Below, piece after piece: positions 1 to 7,015 of a stretch of DNA of 12,547 nucleotides. The notes under the pieces were generated by a model. That model saw only the letters and a list, made by a program, of their open reading frames with translations, made no database searches and was not told the origin of the DNA. Made by a program: the position numbers and the translations under genes. The DNA is from Nitrospirota bacterium (GTDB lineage Bacteria; Nitrospirota; Nitrospiria; Nitrospirales; UBA8639). Location of the stretch: NCBI GenBank assembly GCA_029881175.1, contig JAOUNC010000028.1:1-12547 (forward strand). Direction: 5' to 3'. The first letter of the stretch is position 1. Every line of letters starts with the position of its first letter.

Positions 1-3
1 AGA

Positions 4-798
4 ATGTTTTGGCAGCCAATTGATGCTGATTCGTGGAATGAGGGAAGCCAGCATTCCTTACATTCGTCTATGTCGTATAGCAGGGAGCATATGGGAGGGC
101 TGACCAGTAACCATCAGAGGGTTGCCGCTTGTTCGTGCCTTGAGACTGGTGAATTGGAAGTCTATGTCGAGGTGTTGACGCCACAGATCGGAGCGATTCC
201 ATCTGATCTTGAAAACGGATTGAGCGTATGCCTTGAAGTCTTTGCATTATCTGAGGGACTTGGTATTTCCCCATGTGTGATGCAGACCCTATGGCAACAT
301 AGTGTGCGAACAGGTTATATGGCGGCGTTGATTGCTAGGGATCAGCATGTCTCTCGACCGTTGGTCTGGCAAGCCTTTGTCGGTGGCTTGTTGCATGATA
401 TCGGGATGTTAATCTTTCTCACTCAGCAGCCGCAGGTATTTTCGGCTGTTGTTGATTTGGCTCAATGCCAGGGGCAAGAGTTGGCCATAATGGAGCAAAA
501 CTTTTTAGGGACTACCCATGCTGAATGCGGAGCGAGATTTTTGTCTCGCTGGGGAGTCTCAACGGAAGTACTGACCATAGTGGCGTTTCATGATCAACCG
601 TTTCAGGTTCCTCATTCTGCTGTGTGTCCTCTTACCACCGTCTATATTGCCAATATGTTGGAGGGAGGGGGGATCGCCCAAGATGGCGATGGGCTGGTCG
701 GGTTTGAAGGGGAAGCCTATTTACGGCGTTTGGGATTATGGGATCATCTTCCCCTCTATCAAGGATGGATGCGGGAGCTTCCCCATCTCTCCGGGTGA
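4..798 (+). CDS. HDOD-domain signalling protein, possibly 5'-partial
   Basis: The C-terminal two thirds (about residues 60-240) look like an HDOD domain, an HD-superfamily output module without proven enzymatic activity that occurs in bacterial signalling proteins. Visible landmarks are the QHS histidine, the GGLLHDIG block, a later THAECGARFL segment and the FHDQP histidine, in the order expected for the family. The first 50-60 residues do not match a normal HDOD N-terminal half or a receiver domain, so the gene may begin upstream of the window or have a decayed start. The frame is open back to base 1 and the first ATG is at base 4, so no ribosome binding site can be judged. The stop is TGA at 796-798. 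The partner and pathway are unknown. The domain call is fairly secure; the start is not. Confidence 0.7.
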   Translation: MFWQPIDADSWNEGSQHSLHSSMSYSREHMGGLTSNHQRVAACSCLETGELEVYVEVLTPQIGAIPSDLENGLSVCLEVFALSEGLGISPCVMQTLWQHSVRTGYMAALIARDQHVSRPLVWQAFVGGLLHDIGMLIFLTQQPQVFSAVVDLAQCQGQELAIMEQNFLGTTHAECGARFLSRWGVSTEVLTIVAFHDQPFQVPHSAVCPLTTVYIANMLEGGGIAQDGDGLVGFEGEAYLRRLGLWDHLPLYQGWMRELPHLSG

Positions 799-1069
799 TA
801 ACAACAGGGTCTTTCTTTAGTGTTGCCCAGGAATGTGTTCTGGATTCTTGATTCTGGCATCAAGCCAGACTCCCTACCCGTTCTCGTGAATGTCTGTCTT
901 TCCCCTTGTCAATGTTGCACAGCCTTTCTGTTTGAGGAGAATGTTTCCTCCCTCTGTTTCCATTTTCCTGACGAGCCTGTAGGATTGGTCGGCGAGCGTT
1001 TATCTATAAAGAAAGGACGAGGGCTCATCGATCTTTCAGTGACTCCATAGGTTTCTGAGAAAGTGACGA
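799..1069. other. Intergenic region upstream of slt, little content
   Basis: This 271-base gap has no convincing gene. The only open frame in it (820-1050) has a composition unlike a protein and no ribosome binding site. A small perfect hairpin, TCTGGC-ATCAA-GCCAGA, lies at 853-869 but lacks a T-run, so it is a weak terminator candidate for the HDOD gene. A TATAAA at 1005-1010 resembles a -10 box but has no -35 element at normal spacing. The slt promoter was not located with confidence. Confidence 0.4.
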
Positions 1070-3319
1070 ATGGGAAAATTGTTACGATATGGGCTTAGTG
1101 GACTGTTCATCGTGGGATGCCTCCTCTTGCTTCCCCATGTCGTTGTTTCCTTGGATCCTCCGCTGGTCCCTTGTTATGACGCGGAACAATGTTTTGCTGA
1201 ATTGCTGATGGAAGTCGATGCGCCACCTTCTGGATCTGCCGTTTCATCAAAAGCCGCCATTCTCTTTCTGCAAATGACGACAGCCTATGGCCATACCCCT
1301 TGGGCTCAACGGGCGAGACTGCGCTATGGGCATGCACTTCTGGCCTCGAAGCCAGATGAAGCAATCCCTTTGTTGCATCAATCATTAACTGATTTTCCCA
1401 TGTTGGATGATTATCTTTATTGGTGGCTCATGCAAGCCTATGTGAATGCTGGTTTGTGGGGGGAGGCGGCAAAGATTGTTGAGAAATTCACCATTGGATA
1501 TCGCGAATCACTTGTTCGAGCTGACGTGTTGTATCAGGGCGGCACAGTCTTATTGAAAATGGAAGATTGCCAAACCGCTCGTTCTGTTTTTGCGCAAGCG
1601 TTGGCCTTGAAGCCTCGACATGCTCAAGCTGCTTCTGTGTTATTTCAGAGAGGTTTGTGCGCGGTTCAACTTGGAGTTAAGGATGAAGCCAGCGAGATTT
1701 TTCGGAAATTGTGGTGGCAGTTCCCGTTGGCACCAGAAAGCGGTCAGGCTGAAGATTGGTTCGTGCAAGACGGAGGTTTGGCGTTTGTCCCGACGGTTGC
1801 CGAGCGGTATCAGCGTGGGATGGTTTTGTCGAAGAGAGGAGCCTTATCAGAGGCCATAGCGGAATTTCAGCGGGTAGAGGCGGTCTCACCGAATACCCCA
1901 GAATCTCTCCAAGCCCAATATCAAGTCGCCATGGCCTTGGTTCGATTGAAGCGCTATGGTCAAGCGGAAAACATATTGAAAGTGCTTGCTCACTCTGCCT
2001 CTTCCCGGAGAGATGAGGCGTGGGTCTGGTTGGGTCGAACCTATTTACGGCAAGGCAAAGGGCAGCCATTGGCCAATTTAGTCAAGGCATTGCCTGTGGA
2101 TGGGCTCACGGGAGATCAGCAAGCTCAGATATATACCTTTTATGGAATTTGGTTGGAGGATCATGATCGCTGGACTGAAGCGGTGGAGGCCTATCAGAAG
2201 GCAGGGCATATCGCGCATACCTTGGGGCGGCAATTGGATGCCTGGTGGCGAGCGGGATGGATTTATTACCAACGTCAGCAATTTACTGAAGCCATCCCCG
2301 TCTTTCAGGAGATTATTCAGAAGACGCCGGAACCGAATTCGGCGTCTTTTATGCAGTTGGCGGCTCAAGCCTCGTATTGGTTAGCCCGCTCACAAGCGCA
2401 TGTGGGGCAGGCGGCCGTCGCGATCCAGTATTTTGAACAAATACATCAGGCGTATCCTTTGACCTATTATGGACAATTGGCACAGAGCCAGCTTGGCCCG
2501 ACTGCAAGGAATTTCCCCGCGTGGGGGGGATTAGCCACAACCGCTTCGCAGGGAAGGGGTGTTCATGCCAAACTCGAGGAAGATATTCATTACCAAAAAT
2601 TCCAAGTTCTCAAGCAGGTTCAATTTTCCAAAGAGGCGTTGCAGGAATTTGAACAGGTGGCCGTCCGGCATGGGTCAAATGTGCGGGTGTTTCCTGAGCT
2701 CATTTCTTTAGCCGAAGGGGTTGGAGCCCACGATGTTGGAATTCGTTTAGCGATTCGTCATTTTGGGTCTACCTTGCGGACCGGGCAACTGCCGTCTGCC
2801 TCTCCAGCGTGGGCCGGAGCGTTCCCCATGGGCTATCAAGAAATGATTCGATCGTATGTTCCTCAGCATGTGGATCCTTTTTTGGTAGCCGGCCTCATTC
2901 GTGAAGAAAGTTTATATAGCACTCGTGTTGTCTCGCCTGTTGGGGCGATCGGGCTGATGCAACTCATGCCGGCAACGGCGAAGCGTATGGCGCATCAATT
3001 GACATCTGGCTTAGCCTATGAACCTGCTCATTTGTATCAACCCCGGCATAATATCCAATTAGGAACGCATTATTTGGGGCAGTTGGTGGATGAATTTCAG
3101 GGTAACCTTATTTACTCTGTGGCGGCGTATAACGCGGGGCCTGAGGCGGTCCAACGATGGATGGCTAAAAATGGGCATCGTCCGTCAGATGAATTTGTCG
3201 AACTGATCGGCTATCGGGAGACTCGTGGATATGTGAAACGGGTGTTAGGGAGTTACCGAATTTACCGGGCCTTATTTGGTGAGCCATGCTCTGGCAATTC
3301 TCTTGACAGGTTTTGTTGA
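1070..3319 (+). CDS. slt: Soluble lytic murein transglycosylase, Slt70-like
   Basis: This is a 749-residue periplasmic enzyme predicted to cleave the MurNAc-GlcNAc bond of peptidoglycan non-hydrolytically, leaving 1,6-anhydro-MurNAc ends. Residues 1-28 form a signal peptide (basic start, then a long hydrophobic run). Residues about 60-580 are helical and TPR-like, comparable to the superhelical ring of Slt70. The catalytic SLT domain covers about 590-735, with the family blocks IREES (probable catalytic Glu613), GLMQLMPATA (628-637) and AYNAGP (686-691). The ATG at 1070 follows GAGAAAG at 1057-1063, and the signal peptide begins right there. Its last codons contain the promoter of the zapB-zapA pair, so the two units overlap. 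Length is slightly above that of E. coli Slt70. The family call is very secure; the exact substrate preference is inferred. Confidence 0.93.
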   Translation: MGKLLRYGLSGLFIVGCLLLLPHVVVSLDPPLVPCYDAEQCFAELLMEVDAPPSGSAVSSKAAILFLQMTTAYGHTPWAQRARLRYGHALLASKPDEAIPLLHQSLTDFPMLDDYLYWWLMQAYVNAGLWGEAAKIVEKFTIGYRESLVRADVLYQGGTVLLKMEDCQTARSVFAQALALKPRHAQAASVLFQRGLCAVQLGVKDEASEIFRKLWWQFPLAPESGQAEDWFVQDGGLAFVPTVAERYQRGMVLSKRGALSEAIAEFQRVEAVSPNTPESLQAQYQVAMALVRLKRYGQAENILKVLAHSASSRRDEAWVWLGRTYLRQGKGQPLANLVKALPVDGLTGDQQAQIYTFYGIWLEDHDRWTEAVEAYQKAGHIAHTLGRQLDAWWRAGWIYYQRQQFTEAIPVFQEIIQKTPEPNSASFMQLAAQASYWLARSQAHVGQAAVAIQYFEQIHQAYPLTYYGQLAQSQLGPTARNFPAWGGLATTASQGRGVHAKLEEDIHYQKFQVLKQVQFSKEALQEFEQVAVRHGSNVRVFPELISLAEGVGAHDVGIRLAIRHFGSTLRTGQLPSASPAWAGAFPMGYQEMIRSYVPQHVDPFLVAGLIREESLYSTRVVSPVGAIGLMQLMPATAKRMAHQLTSGLAYEPAHLYQPRHNIQLGTHYLGQLVDEFQGNLIYSVAAYNAGPEAVQRWMAKNGHRPSDEFVELIGYRETRGYVKRVLGSYRIYRALFGEPCSGNSLDRFC

Positions 3320-3331
3320 ACGCACTATAGT
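3303..3331 (+). promoter_or_regulatory. Sigma70-type promoter for zapB-zapA
   Basis: A perfect -35 box TTGACA (3303-3308) is followed after exactly 17 bases by TATAGT (3326-3331). Transcription would start near 3338, about 28 bases before the zapB start codon. The -35 lies inside the last codons of slt. This is the best match to the sigma70 consensus on the plus strand of the window. Confidence 0.75.
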
Positions 3332-3353
3332 CGGCGCGTTTATCCCTGTAAGG

Positions 3354-3360
3354 AAGGAGG
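3354..3360 (+). promoter_or_regulatory. Ribosome binding site fixing the zapB GTG start
   Basis: AAGGAGG lies 5 bases before the GTG at 3366. The next in-frame ATG at 3381 would be 20 bases away, so the GTG is preferred. A longer open frame reaches back to 3276, but its extra residues overlap slt and the promoter and are not coding. Confidence 0.75.
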
Positions 3361-3365
3361 ACTGT

Positions 3366-3602
3366 GTGAGCGTTGAAAACATGGAAAAGTTGGAGCTTCG
3401 CGTTCGGAAGTTGCTCGATTTAGTTGTTGAATTGCGTCAAGATAAGTCACAACTGGAACAGGAGCTTGAATCCACTCGTGAGCATTTAGCCAAACAGCAA
3501 GAAATGTCTGAAGGTTGGGAAGACGAGCGGGGCACGATTCGTTCAAAAATTGAAAAAGTGCTAGGCGAGCTTGAGTTTTTGGATCGTTCAAACGATCATT
3601 AA
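3366..3602 (+). CDS. zapB: ZapB-like coiled-coil cell division protein
   Basis: A 78-residue, highly charged protein that is almost entirely coiled coil (heptad-like leucines across residues about 6-50, with many Glu, Lys, Arg and Gln), then a short second helix ending in LGELEFLDRS. ZapB proteins are small coiled coils that associate with ZapA and the FtsZ ring. Assignment rests on size, coiled-coil character and position: it ends 9 bases before zapA and shares its promoter. Coiled coils carry little family signature, so sequence alone would not settle the name. Translation begins at GTG 3366, directed by a strong AAGGAGG. Confidence 0.7.
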   Translation: MSVENMEKLELRVRKLLDLVVELRQDKSQLEQELESTREHLAKQQEMSEGWEDERGTIRSKIEKVLGELEFLDRSNDH

Positions 3603-3611
3603 CGGATTGGA

Positions 3612-3908
3612 ATGATGACAAAGACCATTGAGGTCGAAGTCTTTGGTCAGCGGTTTTCCTTGCAGGGTGAGGGCGATGAAGCCTACTTCCATGAGTTGGC
3701 TGACTATGTCGATAGGCAAATGCGGACTCTTGCCAAGCAAGCCAAGACGAGTACTTCGACTAAGCTGGCTATTTTAGTGGCTATCAATGTCACTGATCAG
3801 CTCTTTCGCCAACAACGGCATCGTGAGTCGGGAGAAGTTGAAATGGACCGCCGGGCACAACTGCTATTGGAAAGGATTGATGAGCATTTAGAATCCCCTC
3901 CTCGCTAA
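3612..3908 (+). CDS. zapA: Cell division protein ZapA
   Basis: A 98-residue FtsZ-ring-associated protein; ZapA promotes bundling of FtsZ filaments at midcell. The N-terminal globular part reads as the ZapA family (EVEVFGQRFSLQGEGDEAY, then the ADYVDRQMRTLA helix), followed by the LAILVAINVTDQLFRQ segment typical of its dimerisation helix and a charged C-terminal coil. Two consecutive ATG codons (3612 and 3615) could both start translation; the upstream Shine-Dalgarno is poor, which suggests coupling to zapB 9 bases upstream. No promoter is visible between them. The family call is secure. Confidence 0.88.
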   Translation: MMTKTIEVEVFGQRFSLQGEGDEAYFHELADYVDRQMRTLAKQAKTSTSTKLAILVAINVTDQLFRQQRHRESGEVEMDRRAQLLLERIDEHLESPPR

Positions 3909-4041
3909 GCATTCGTAAGACTCTCTCCTCTTCATCTCTGGGTCCATAGAATTTCCTTTTAAACCAGATGGTTGGGTTGCGTTGCCTGTGTGGGCAGGAT
4001 TTGATGCCGTCACGCATGTGGTGGTGCGCATGGATCTATGA

Positions 4042-4076
4042 TTGAAATGGGGGGAAGTGTTCTGATATTTTATTAT
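4042..4076 (+). promoter_or_regulatory. Possible promoter upstream of the structured element
   Basis: TTGAAA (4042-4047) is followed after 18 bases by TATTTT (4066-4071), overlapping a better -10 match TATTAT (4071-4076) that is too distant from the same -35. The surrounding 4060-4090 segment is AT-rich. Transcription would start about 4078-4083, ahead of the first long stem. The match is moderate and could be chance in AT-rich sequence. Confidence 0.25.
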
Positions 4077-4128
4077 CCAATAAATCATTGAATTCCAAAG
4101 AATGAAAGGAATATTCCCTTTTGCAGGG

Positions 4129-4394
4129 GAAAGACACTGGAGGCCCACAATGACTAGATTATGGTTCGTCATAGTGGGTTATTTGGGAATTGGGATTGAA
4201 CGATGTTGGAAACGATTATGTGAGGGTCAAGGGTATTCTTGGAGATCATGGTTCCTACGGCCTCTAGAGGCCCTATCCAAGGAGAATAGTTGGTCATTCG
4301 ATTTGAAGCATTTAGTGGGACGGTGCGTTATTGATCCAGTACCTTCTCTCTTCTGTGTACACCACCAGTGGTGGTTGCAAGCTGAATGTCTTTC
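4129..4394 (+). ncRNA. Candidate structured RNA between zapA and rny
   Basis: A consistent, fully nested set of stems can be drawn by eye. The closing helix is GAAAGACA (4129-4136) with TGTCTTTC (4387-4394). A 5' side hairpin is CCCAC-A-ATGAC / GTCAT-A-GTGGG (4144-4178), ten pairs and one mismatch. A 3' side hairpin is ACCACC-AGT-GGTGGT (4361-4375). Going inward, GGATTGAACG (4193-4202) pairs with CGTT plus TGATCC (4326-4337) using two G-U pairs, AAACGA (4210-4215) with TCG plus TTT (4298-4304), and TATTCT/TGGA (4234-4243) with TCCA/AGAATA (4276-4288), capped by the palindrome GGCCTCTAGAGGCC (4259-4272). The G-U pairs favour the plus strand. In gammaproteobacteria the 6S RNA gene lies just downstream of zapA, so a 6S-like role is possible, but this element is longer than usual and I could not match 6S conserved nucleotides. 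Confidence 0.35.
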
Positions 4395-4521
4395 AAAAAG
4401 CGTCAAGACCCTGATGAATTTTCAAGCTTTTCCACTCGTTCCTCTTCCTGTTTCTTCTAGCCGTTCTCTACCTCATTCCAGGTAAATAGGCTTTCTCCTC
4501 CAGTCTTTCCTGTTTCTTTTC

Positions 4522-4548
4522 CTCTTGTTCAAGGGTTTTTATTGTTTG
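4522..4548 (+). terminator. Possible weak intrinsic terminator before rny
   Basis: CTCTT (4522-4526), loop GTTC, AAGGG (4531-4535) forms a five-pair stem with one G-U pair, followed directly by TTTTTATTGTTT. The T-run is good and the stem is short. It would end transcription from zapA or from the structured element about 90 bases before rny. Confidence 0.3.
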
Positions 4549-4635
4549 TGTGCGGCAACGTTGGTTTCTCATGAGCTGGTCCGGAAGAATTTTTTCTTAT
4601 CATGAGTACACAAGGAAACGAATAGGAGACAATCG

Positions 4636-6198
4636 ATGGAAATGGTCATTCCTATGCTGGCAGGTGTGATTGGGCTGGGACTTGGGTTCGTCTTGTCCAA
4701 AGTGCTTCAGCAGCATTTGGACGGTCAGCGGCGCTCAGAGGCCGAGGTTCAATTGCAGCAGGTTACCCAGAATGCCCAACGGGAAGCGGAGAATATGCTC
4801 AAGGAAGCGAAGATTGAAGCGAAGGATCTCTTATTTCAGGCGAAATCTGAGCTGGAGGCTAAAGAAAAAGAAAAGCGAAATGAAATTCAAGCAGCCGATC
4901 GAAAGCTTCATCAGCGAGAGGAAGCTTTTGAACGCAAGGTTAGTCAGTTTGATAAACGCGATGAAGAGCTTCGGCGGCAGGAGCAGGCTTTCAAAAAACA
5001 GGAGGAGTCCCTAGCTAAGCAGGCAGCTGCTTGTGAACAGGCCATTAAGGAGCATCGTGTCGCATTGGAACAAGTGGCAGGGATTACGGCCGAGGAAGCC
5101 AAGCGACAATTACTGAGCGAGATTGAGACCGAGGCCAGGCTGGATTCGTCCCTCTTGACCAAGCGGATTTTAGATGAAGCGAAAGAATCGGCAGATCGAG
5201 ATGCTAGAGAAATTGTGACCCGGTCAATTCAACGGATTACCCGAGATTATGTCAATGAGGCCACCATTTCCGTCGTCCCCCTTGCCAATGATGGCATGAA
5301 GGGACGAATTATTGGTCGGGAGGGAAGAAATATTCGTGCCTTGGAAGCTGCGACTGGCGTGGACTTGATCATTGATGAAACGCCGGAAGCGGTGATTGTC
5401 TCCGGGTTTGATCCTCTACGTCGGGAGGTCGCAAAAATTGCGTTAGAACGGTTAATGCAAGATGGCCGTATTCATCCGACGAGGATTGAAGAAGTGGTGG
5501 AAAAGGTTAAAGGGGATTTGGATAAACTCATGCGGGATGAGGCTGAGAAAGTCATTTTCGAAGTCGGACTTTCAGATTTTCATCCAGAGATTGTCAAATT
5601 GTTGGGGCGGCTGAAATACCGGACAAGCTATGGGCAAAATAATTTATACCATGCTCGTGAAGCAGCCTATATTTGTGGAATTATGGCATCGGAGCTTGGC
5701 TTGGATGTGAAACTGTCGAAGCGTGGGGCGTTGCTACATGATATTGGGAAAGTCGTCAGTCATGAGGAGGAAGGCACGCATGCCATGCTTGGCGCGGAAA
5801 TGGCCAAGAAGTATGGTGAGTCTGAACTCATTGTGAATGCCATTGCGGCCCATCATGAGCAAGTTGAGCCCCTGTGTCCAGAAGCCGTCTTGGTTGCCGC
5901 CGCCGAAGCGCTTTCAGCGGCGCGCCCTGGTGCCAGGCGTGAGACATTGGAGGCCTATGTGAAGCGGTTAGAAAAATTGGAATCGTTGGCGACGGGTTTT
6001 GCCGGTGTTGATAAAGCCTATGCGATTCAGGCAGGACGGGAAGTTCGAGTGATCATTCGACAGGGAGAGTTAAGCGATACTGAAGGGTTTGCCCTGTCCC
6101 GGGATTTAGCCAAAAAAATTGAACAAGAACTGACCTATCCCGGCCAAATCAAAGTCACCGTCATTCGTGAAAATCGATTCATTGAATTTGCAAAGTAG
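4636..6198 (+). CDS. rny: Ribonuclease Y
   Basis: A 520-residue membrane-anchored endoribonuclease that initiates mRNA decay, the normal length for the family. Residues about 4-24 form the N-terminal membrane anchor, 30-200 a long charged coiled coil, 210-275 a KH RNA-binding domain with the GREG loop at 227-230, and about 335-430 the HD phosphodiesterase domain with H339, the LLHDIG motif (H368, D369), H382 and the AAHH pair (406-407). The ATG at 4636 follows AGGAGA (4624-4629) at 6 bases; an ATG two codons later is possible but the first is better placed. It is followed 28 bases later by the ymdB-like gene, a pairing also known from Firmicutes. All catalytic landmarks are intact. The call is very secure. 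Confidence 0.96.
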   Translation: MEMVIPMLAGVIGLGLGFVLSKVLQQHLDGQRRSEAEVQLQQVTQNAQREAENMLKEAKIEAKDLLFQAKSELEAKEKEKRNEIQAADRKLHQREEAFERKVSQFDKRDEELRRQEQAFKKQEESLAKQAAACEQAIKEHRVALEQVAGITAEEAKRQLLSEIETEARLDSSLLTKRILDEAKESADRDAREIVTRSIQRITRDYVNEATISVVPLANDGMKGRIIGREGRNIRALEAATGVDLIIDETPEAVIVSGFDPLRREVAKIALERLMQDGRIHPTRIEEVVEKVKGDLDKLMRDEAEKVIFEVGLSDFHPEIVKLLGRLKYRTSYGQNNLYHAREAAYICGIMASELGLDVKLSKRGALLHDIGKVVSHEEEGTHAMLGAEMAKKYGESELIVNAIAAHHEQVEPLCPEAVLVAAAEALSAARPGARRETLEAYVKRLEKLESLATGFAGVDKAYAIQAGREVRVIIRQGELSDTEGFALSRDLAKKIEQELTYPGQIKVTVIRENRFIEFAK

Positions 6199-6226
6199 TC
6201 TGTAAGGAGTTGAAAGCGACAAGAAT

Positions 6227-7006
6227 ATGAATCTTTTGTTTATCGGAGACATCATGGGTGAGCCCGGACGGCGAGTATTGTTAAAGCATCTCTCGAATGC
6301 CATTCGTGACCATCATATTGACGTGGTGGTCGGAAATGGTGAAAACGCCGCCGGGGGGTTCGGGATTACCCCGGACATTGCTGAGGAGCTTTTTGACCTG
6401 GGACTTTCTGCCATTACCTTAGGGAACCATGCCTGGGATAAGCGTGAGGCCATGGAGTATTTGGAAAAAGAGCCACGGGTGATTCGTCCCGCTAATTATC
6501 CGGACGGTGTTCCGGGAAAAGGGACGTGTGTGATTGAAACGAACCAGGGTGAACGCGTTGGAGTTCTGCAACTCATGGGGCGAGTCTTTATGCCTATGGT
6601 GGATTGTCCTTTCCGTGTCGCTGAAAGAGAATTGGCGCAATTGACGGCCAAGACAGACTATATTGTTGTTGATATGCATGCCGAAACCACCTCAGAAAAA
6701 ATGGCGATGGGCTATTTTTTGGATGGGAAGGTTTCTGCGATATTGGGGACCCATACCCATGTGCAAACGGCTGATGAACAAATTTTACCGCAGGGGACAG
6801 GCTATCTGACCGATGTGGGGATGACCGGCCCTGTCAAATCCGTAATCGGGATGAAATCCAATTTAGTCATTCAGAAATTTCTGACGCAGCTACCTCGACG
6901 GTTTGAAGTCGCACCCGGCCCGTCTGTGTTGTGCGGCGCCGTTGTGCAAATTGATCGCGCCACTCGAAAAACCACCCATATTTCTCGTCTTCGATTGTTT
7001 GAGTAA
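6227..7006 (+). CDS. ymdB: YmdB-family metallophosphoesterase
   Basis: A 259-residue calcineurin-like phosphodiesterase of the YmdB/TIGR00282 family; the Bacillus subtilis homologue hydrolyses 2',3'-cyclic nucleotides and affects late-adaptive behaviour. Metal ligands and catalytic residues are visible in order: D8 in FIGDIMG, E39-N40 in GNGENAAGG, N67-H68 in LGNHAWDK, H151, and H176 and H178 in GTHTHVQ. All match the family pattern. The protein starts directly with MNLLFIGD, so ATG 6227 is firm, although the only Shine-Dalgarno (AAGGAG, 6204-6209) is 17 bases away and no alternative in-frame start lies closer. It sits between rny and xseA with short gaps and is probably co-transcribed with them. 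The family is certain; the physiological substrate in this organism is not. The symbol follows the B. subtilis name and is unrelated to the E. coli macrodomain YmdB. Confidence 0.92.
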   Translation: MNLLFIGDIMGEPGRRVLLKHLSNAIRDHHIDVVVGNGENAAGGFGITPDIAEELFDLGLSAITLGNHAWDKREAMEYLEKEPRVIRPANYPDGVPGKGTCVIETNQGERVGVLQLMGRVFMPMVDCPFRVAERELAQLTAKTDYIVVDMHAETTSEKMAMGYFLDGKVSAILGTHTHVQTADEQILPQGTGYLTDVGMTGPVKSVIGMKSNLVIQKFLTQLPRRFEVAPGPSVLCGAVVQIDRATRKTTHISRLRLFE

Positions 7007-7015
7007 CGCATTCTC

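Larger units (their letters stand above)
3909..4635. other. 727-base gene-free zapA-rny spacer, structured
   Basis: No credible protein gene is present. The 127-codon open frame at 4102-4485 is rich in Trp and Cys, has no ribosome binding site and no family resemblance. Instead the spacer is dense in inverted repeats. In the first part, GGTCCAT (3941-3947) can pair with ATGGATC (4030-4036), enclosing AACC-AGAT-GGTT and TGCC-N6-GGCA hairpins. The middle part holds the nested stems described as a candidate RNA. The last part (4491-4620) is pyrimidine-rich and then carries the rny leader, with the 7-mer TCATGAG at 4569-4575 and again at 4600-4606. Confidence 0.6.

Noticed and set aside
820..1050. 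76-codon open frame between the HDOD gene and slt
   Set aside because: Low-complexity Cys/Pro/Leu-rich translation, no Shine-Dalgarno and no recognisable domain; probably a chance frame.
3276..3365. Longer N-terminus of zapB starting at ATG 3276
   Set aside because: It overlaps the end of slt and the promoter; the extra residues are hydrophobic and unlike the coiled coil, and a strong ribosome binding site points to GTG 3366.
4120..4400. RNase P RNA, tmRNA or SRP RNA in the spacer
   Set aside because: The conserved P RNA blocks (GAGGAAAGTCC-type and ACAGAA-type), the tmRNA tag and tRNA-like ends, and the SRP domain-IV loop are absent. GGGGAAAGAC only superficially resembles the P RNA block.
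4102..4485. 127-codon open frame in the zapA-rny spacer
   Set aside because: No ribosome binding site, unusual Trp/Cys content, no family resemblance, and it overlaps several long inverted repeats better explained as RNA or DNA structure.
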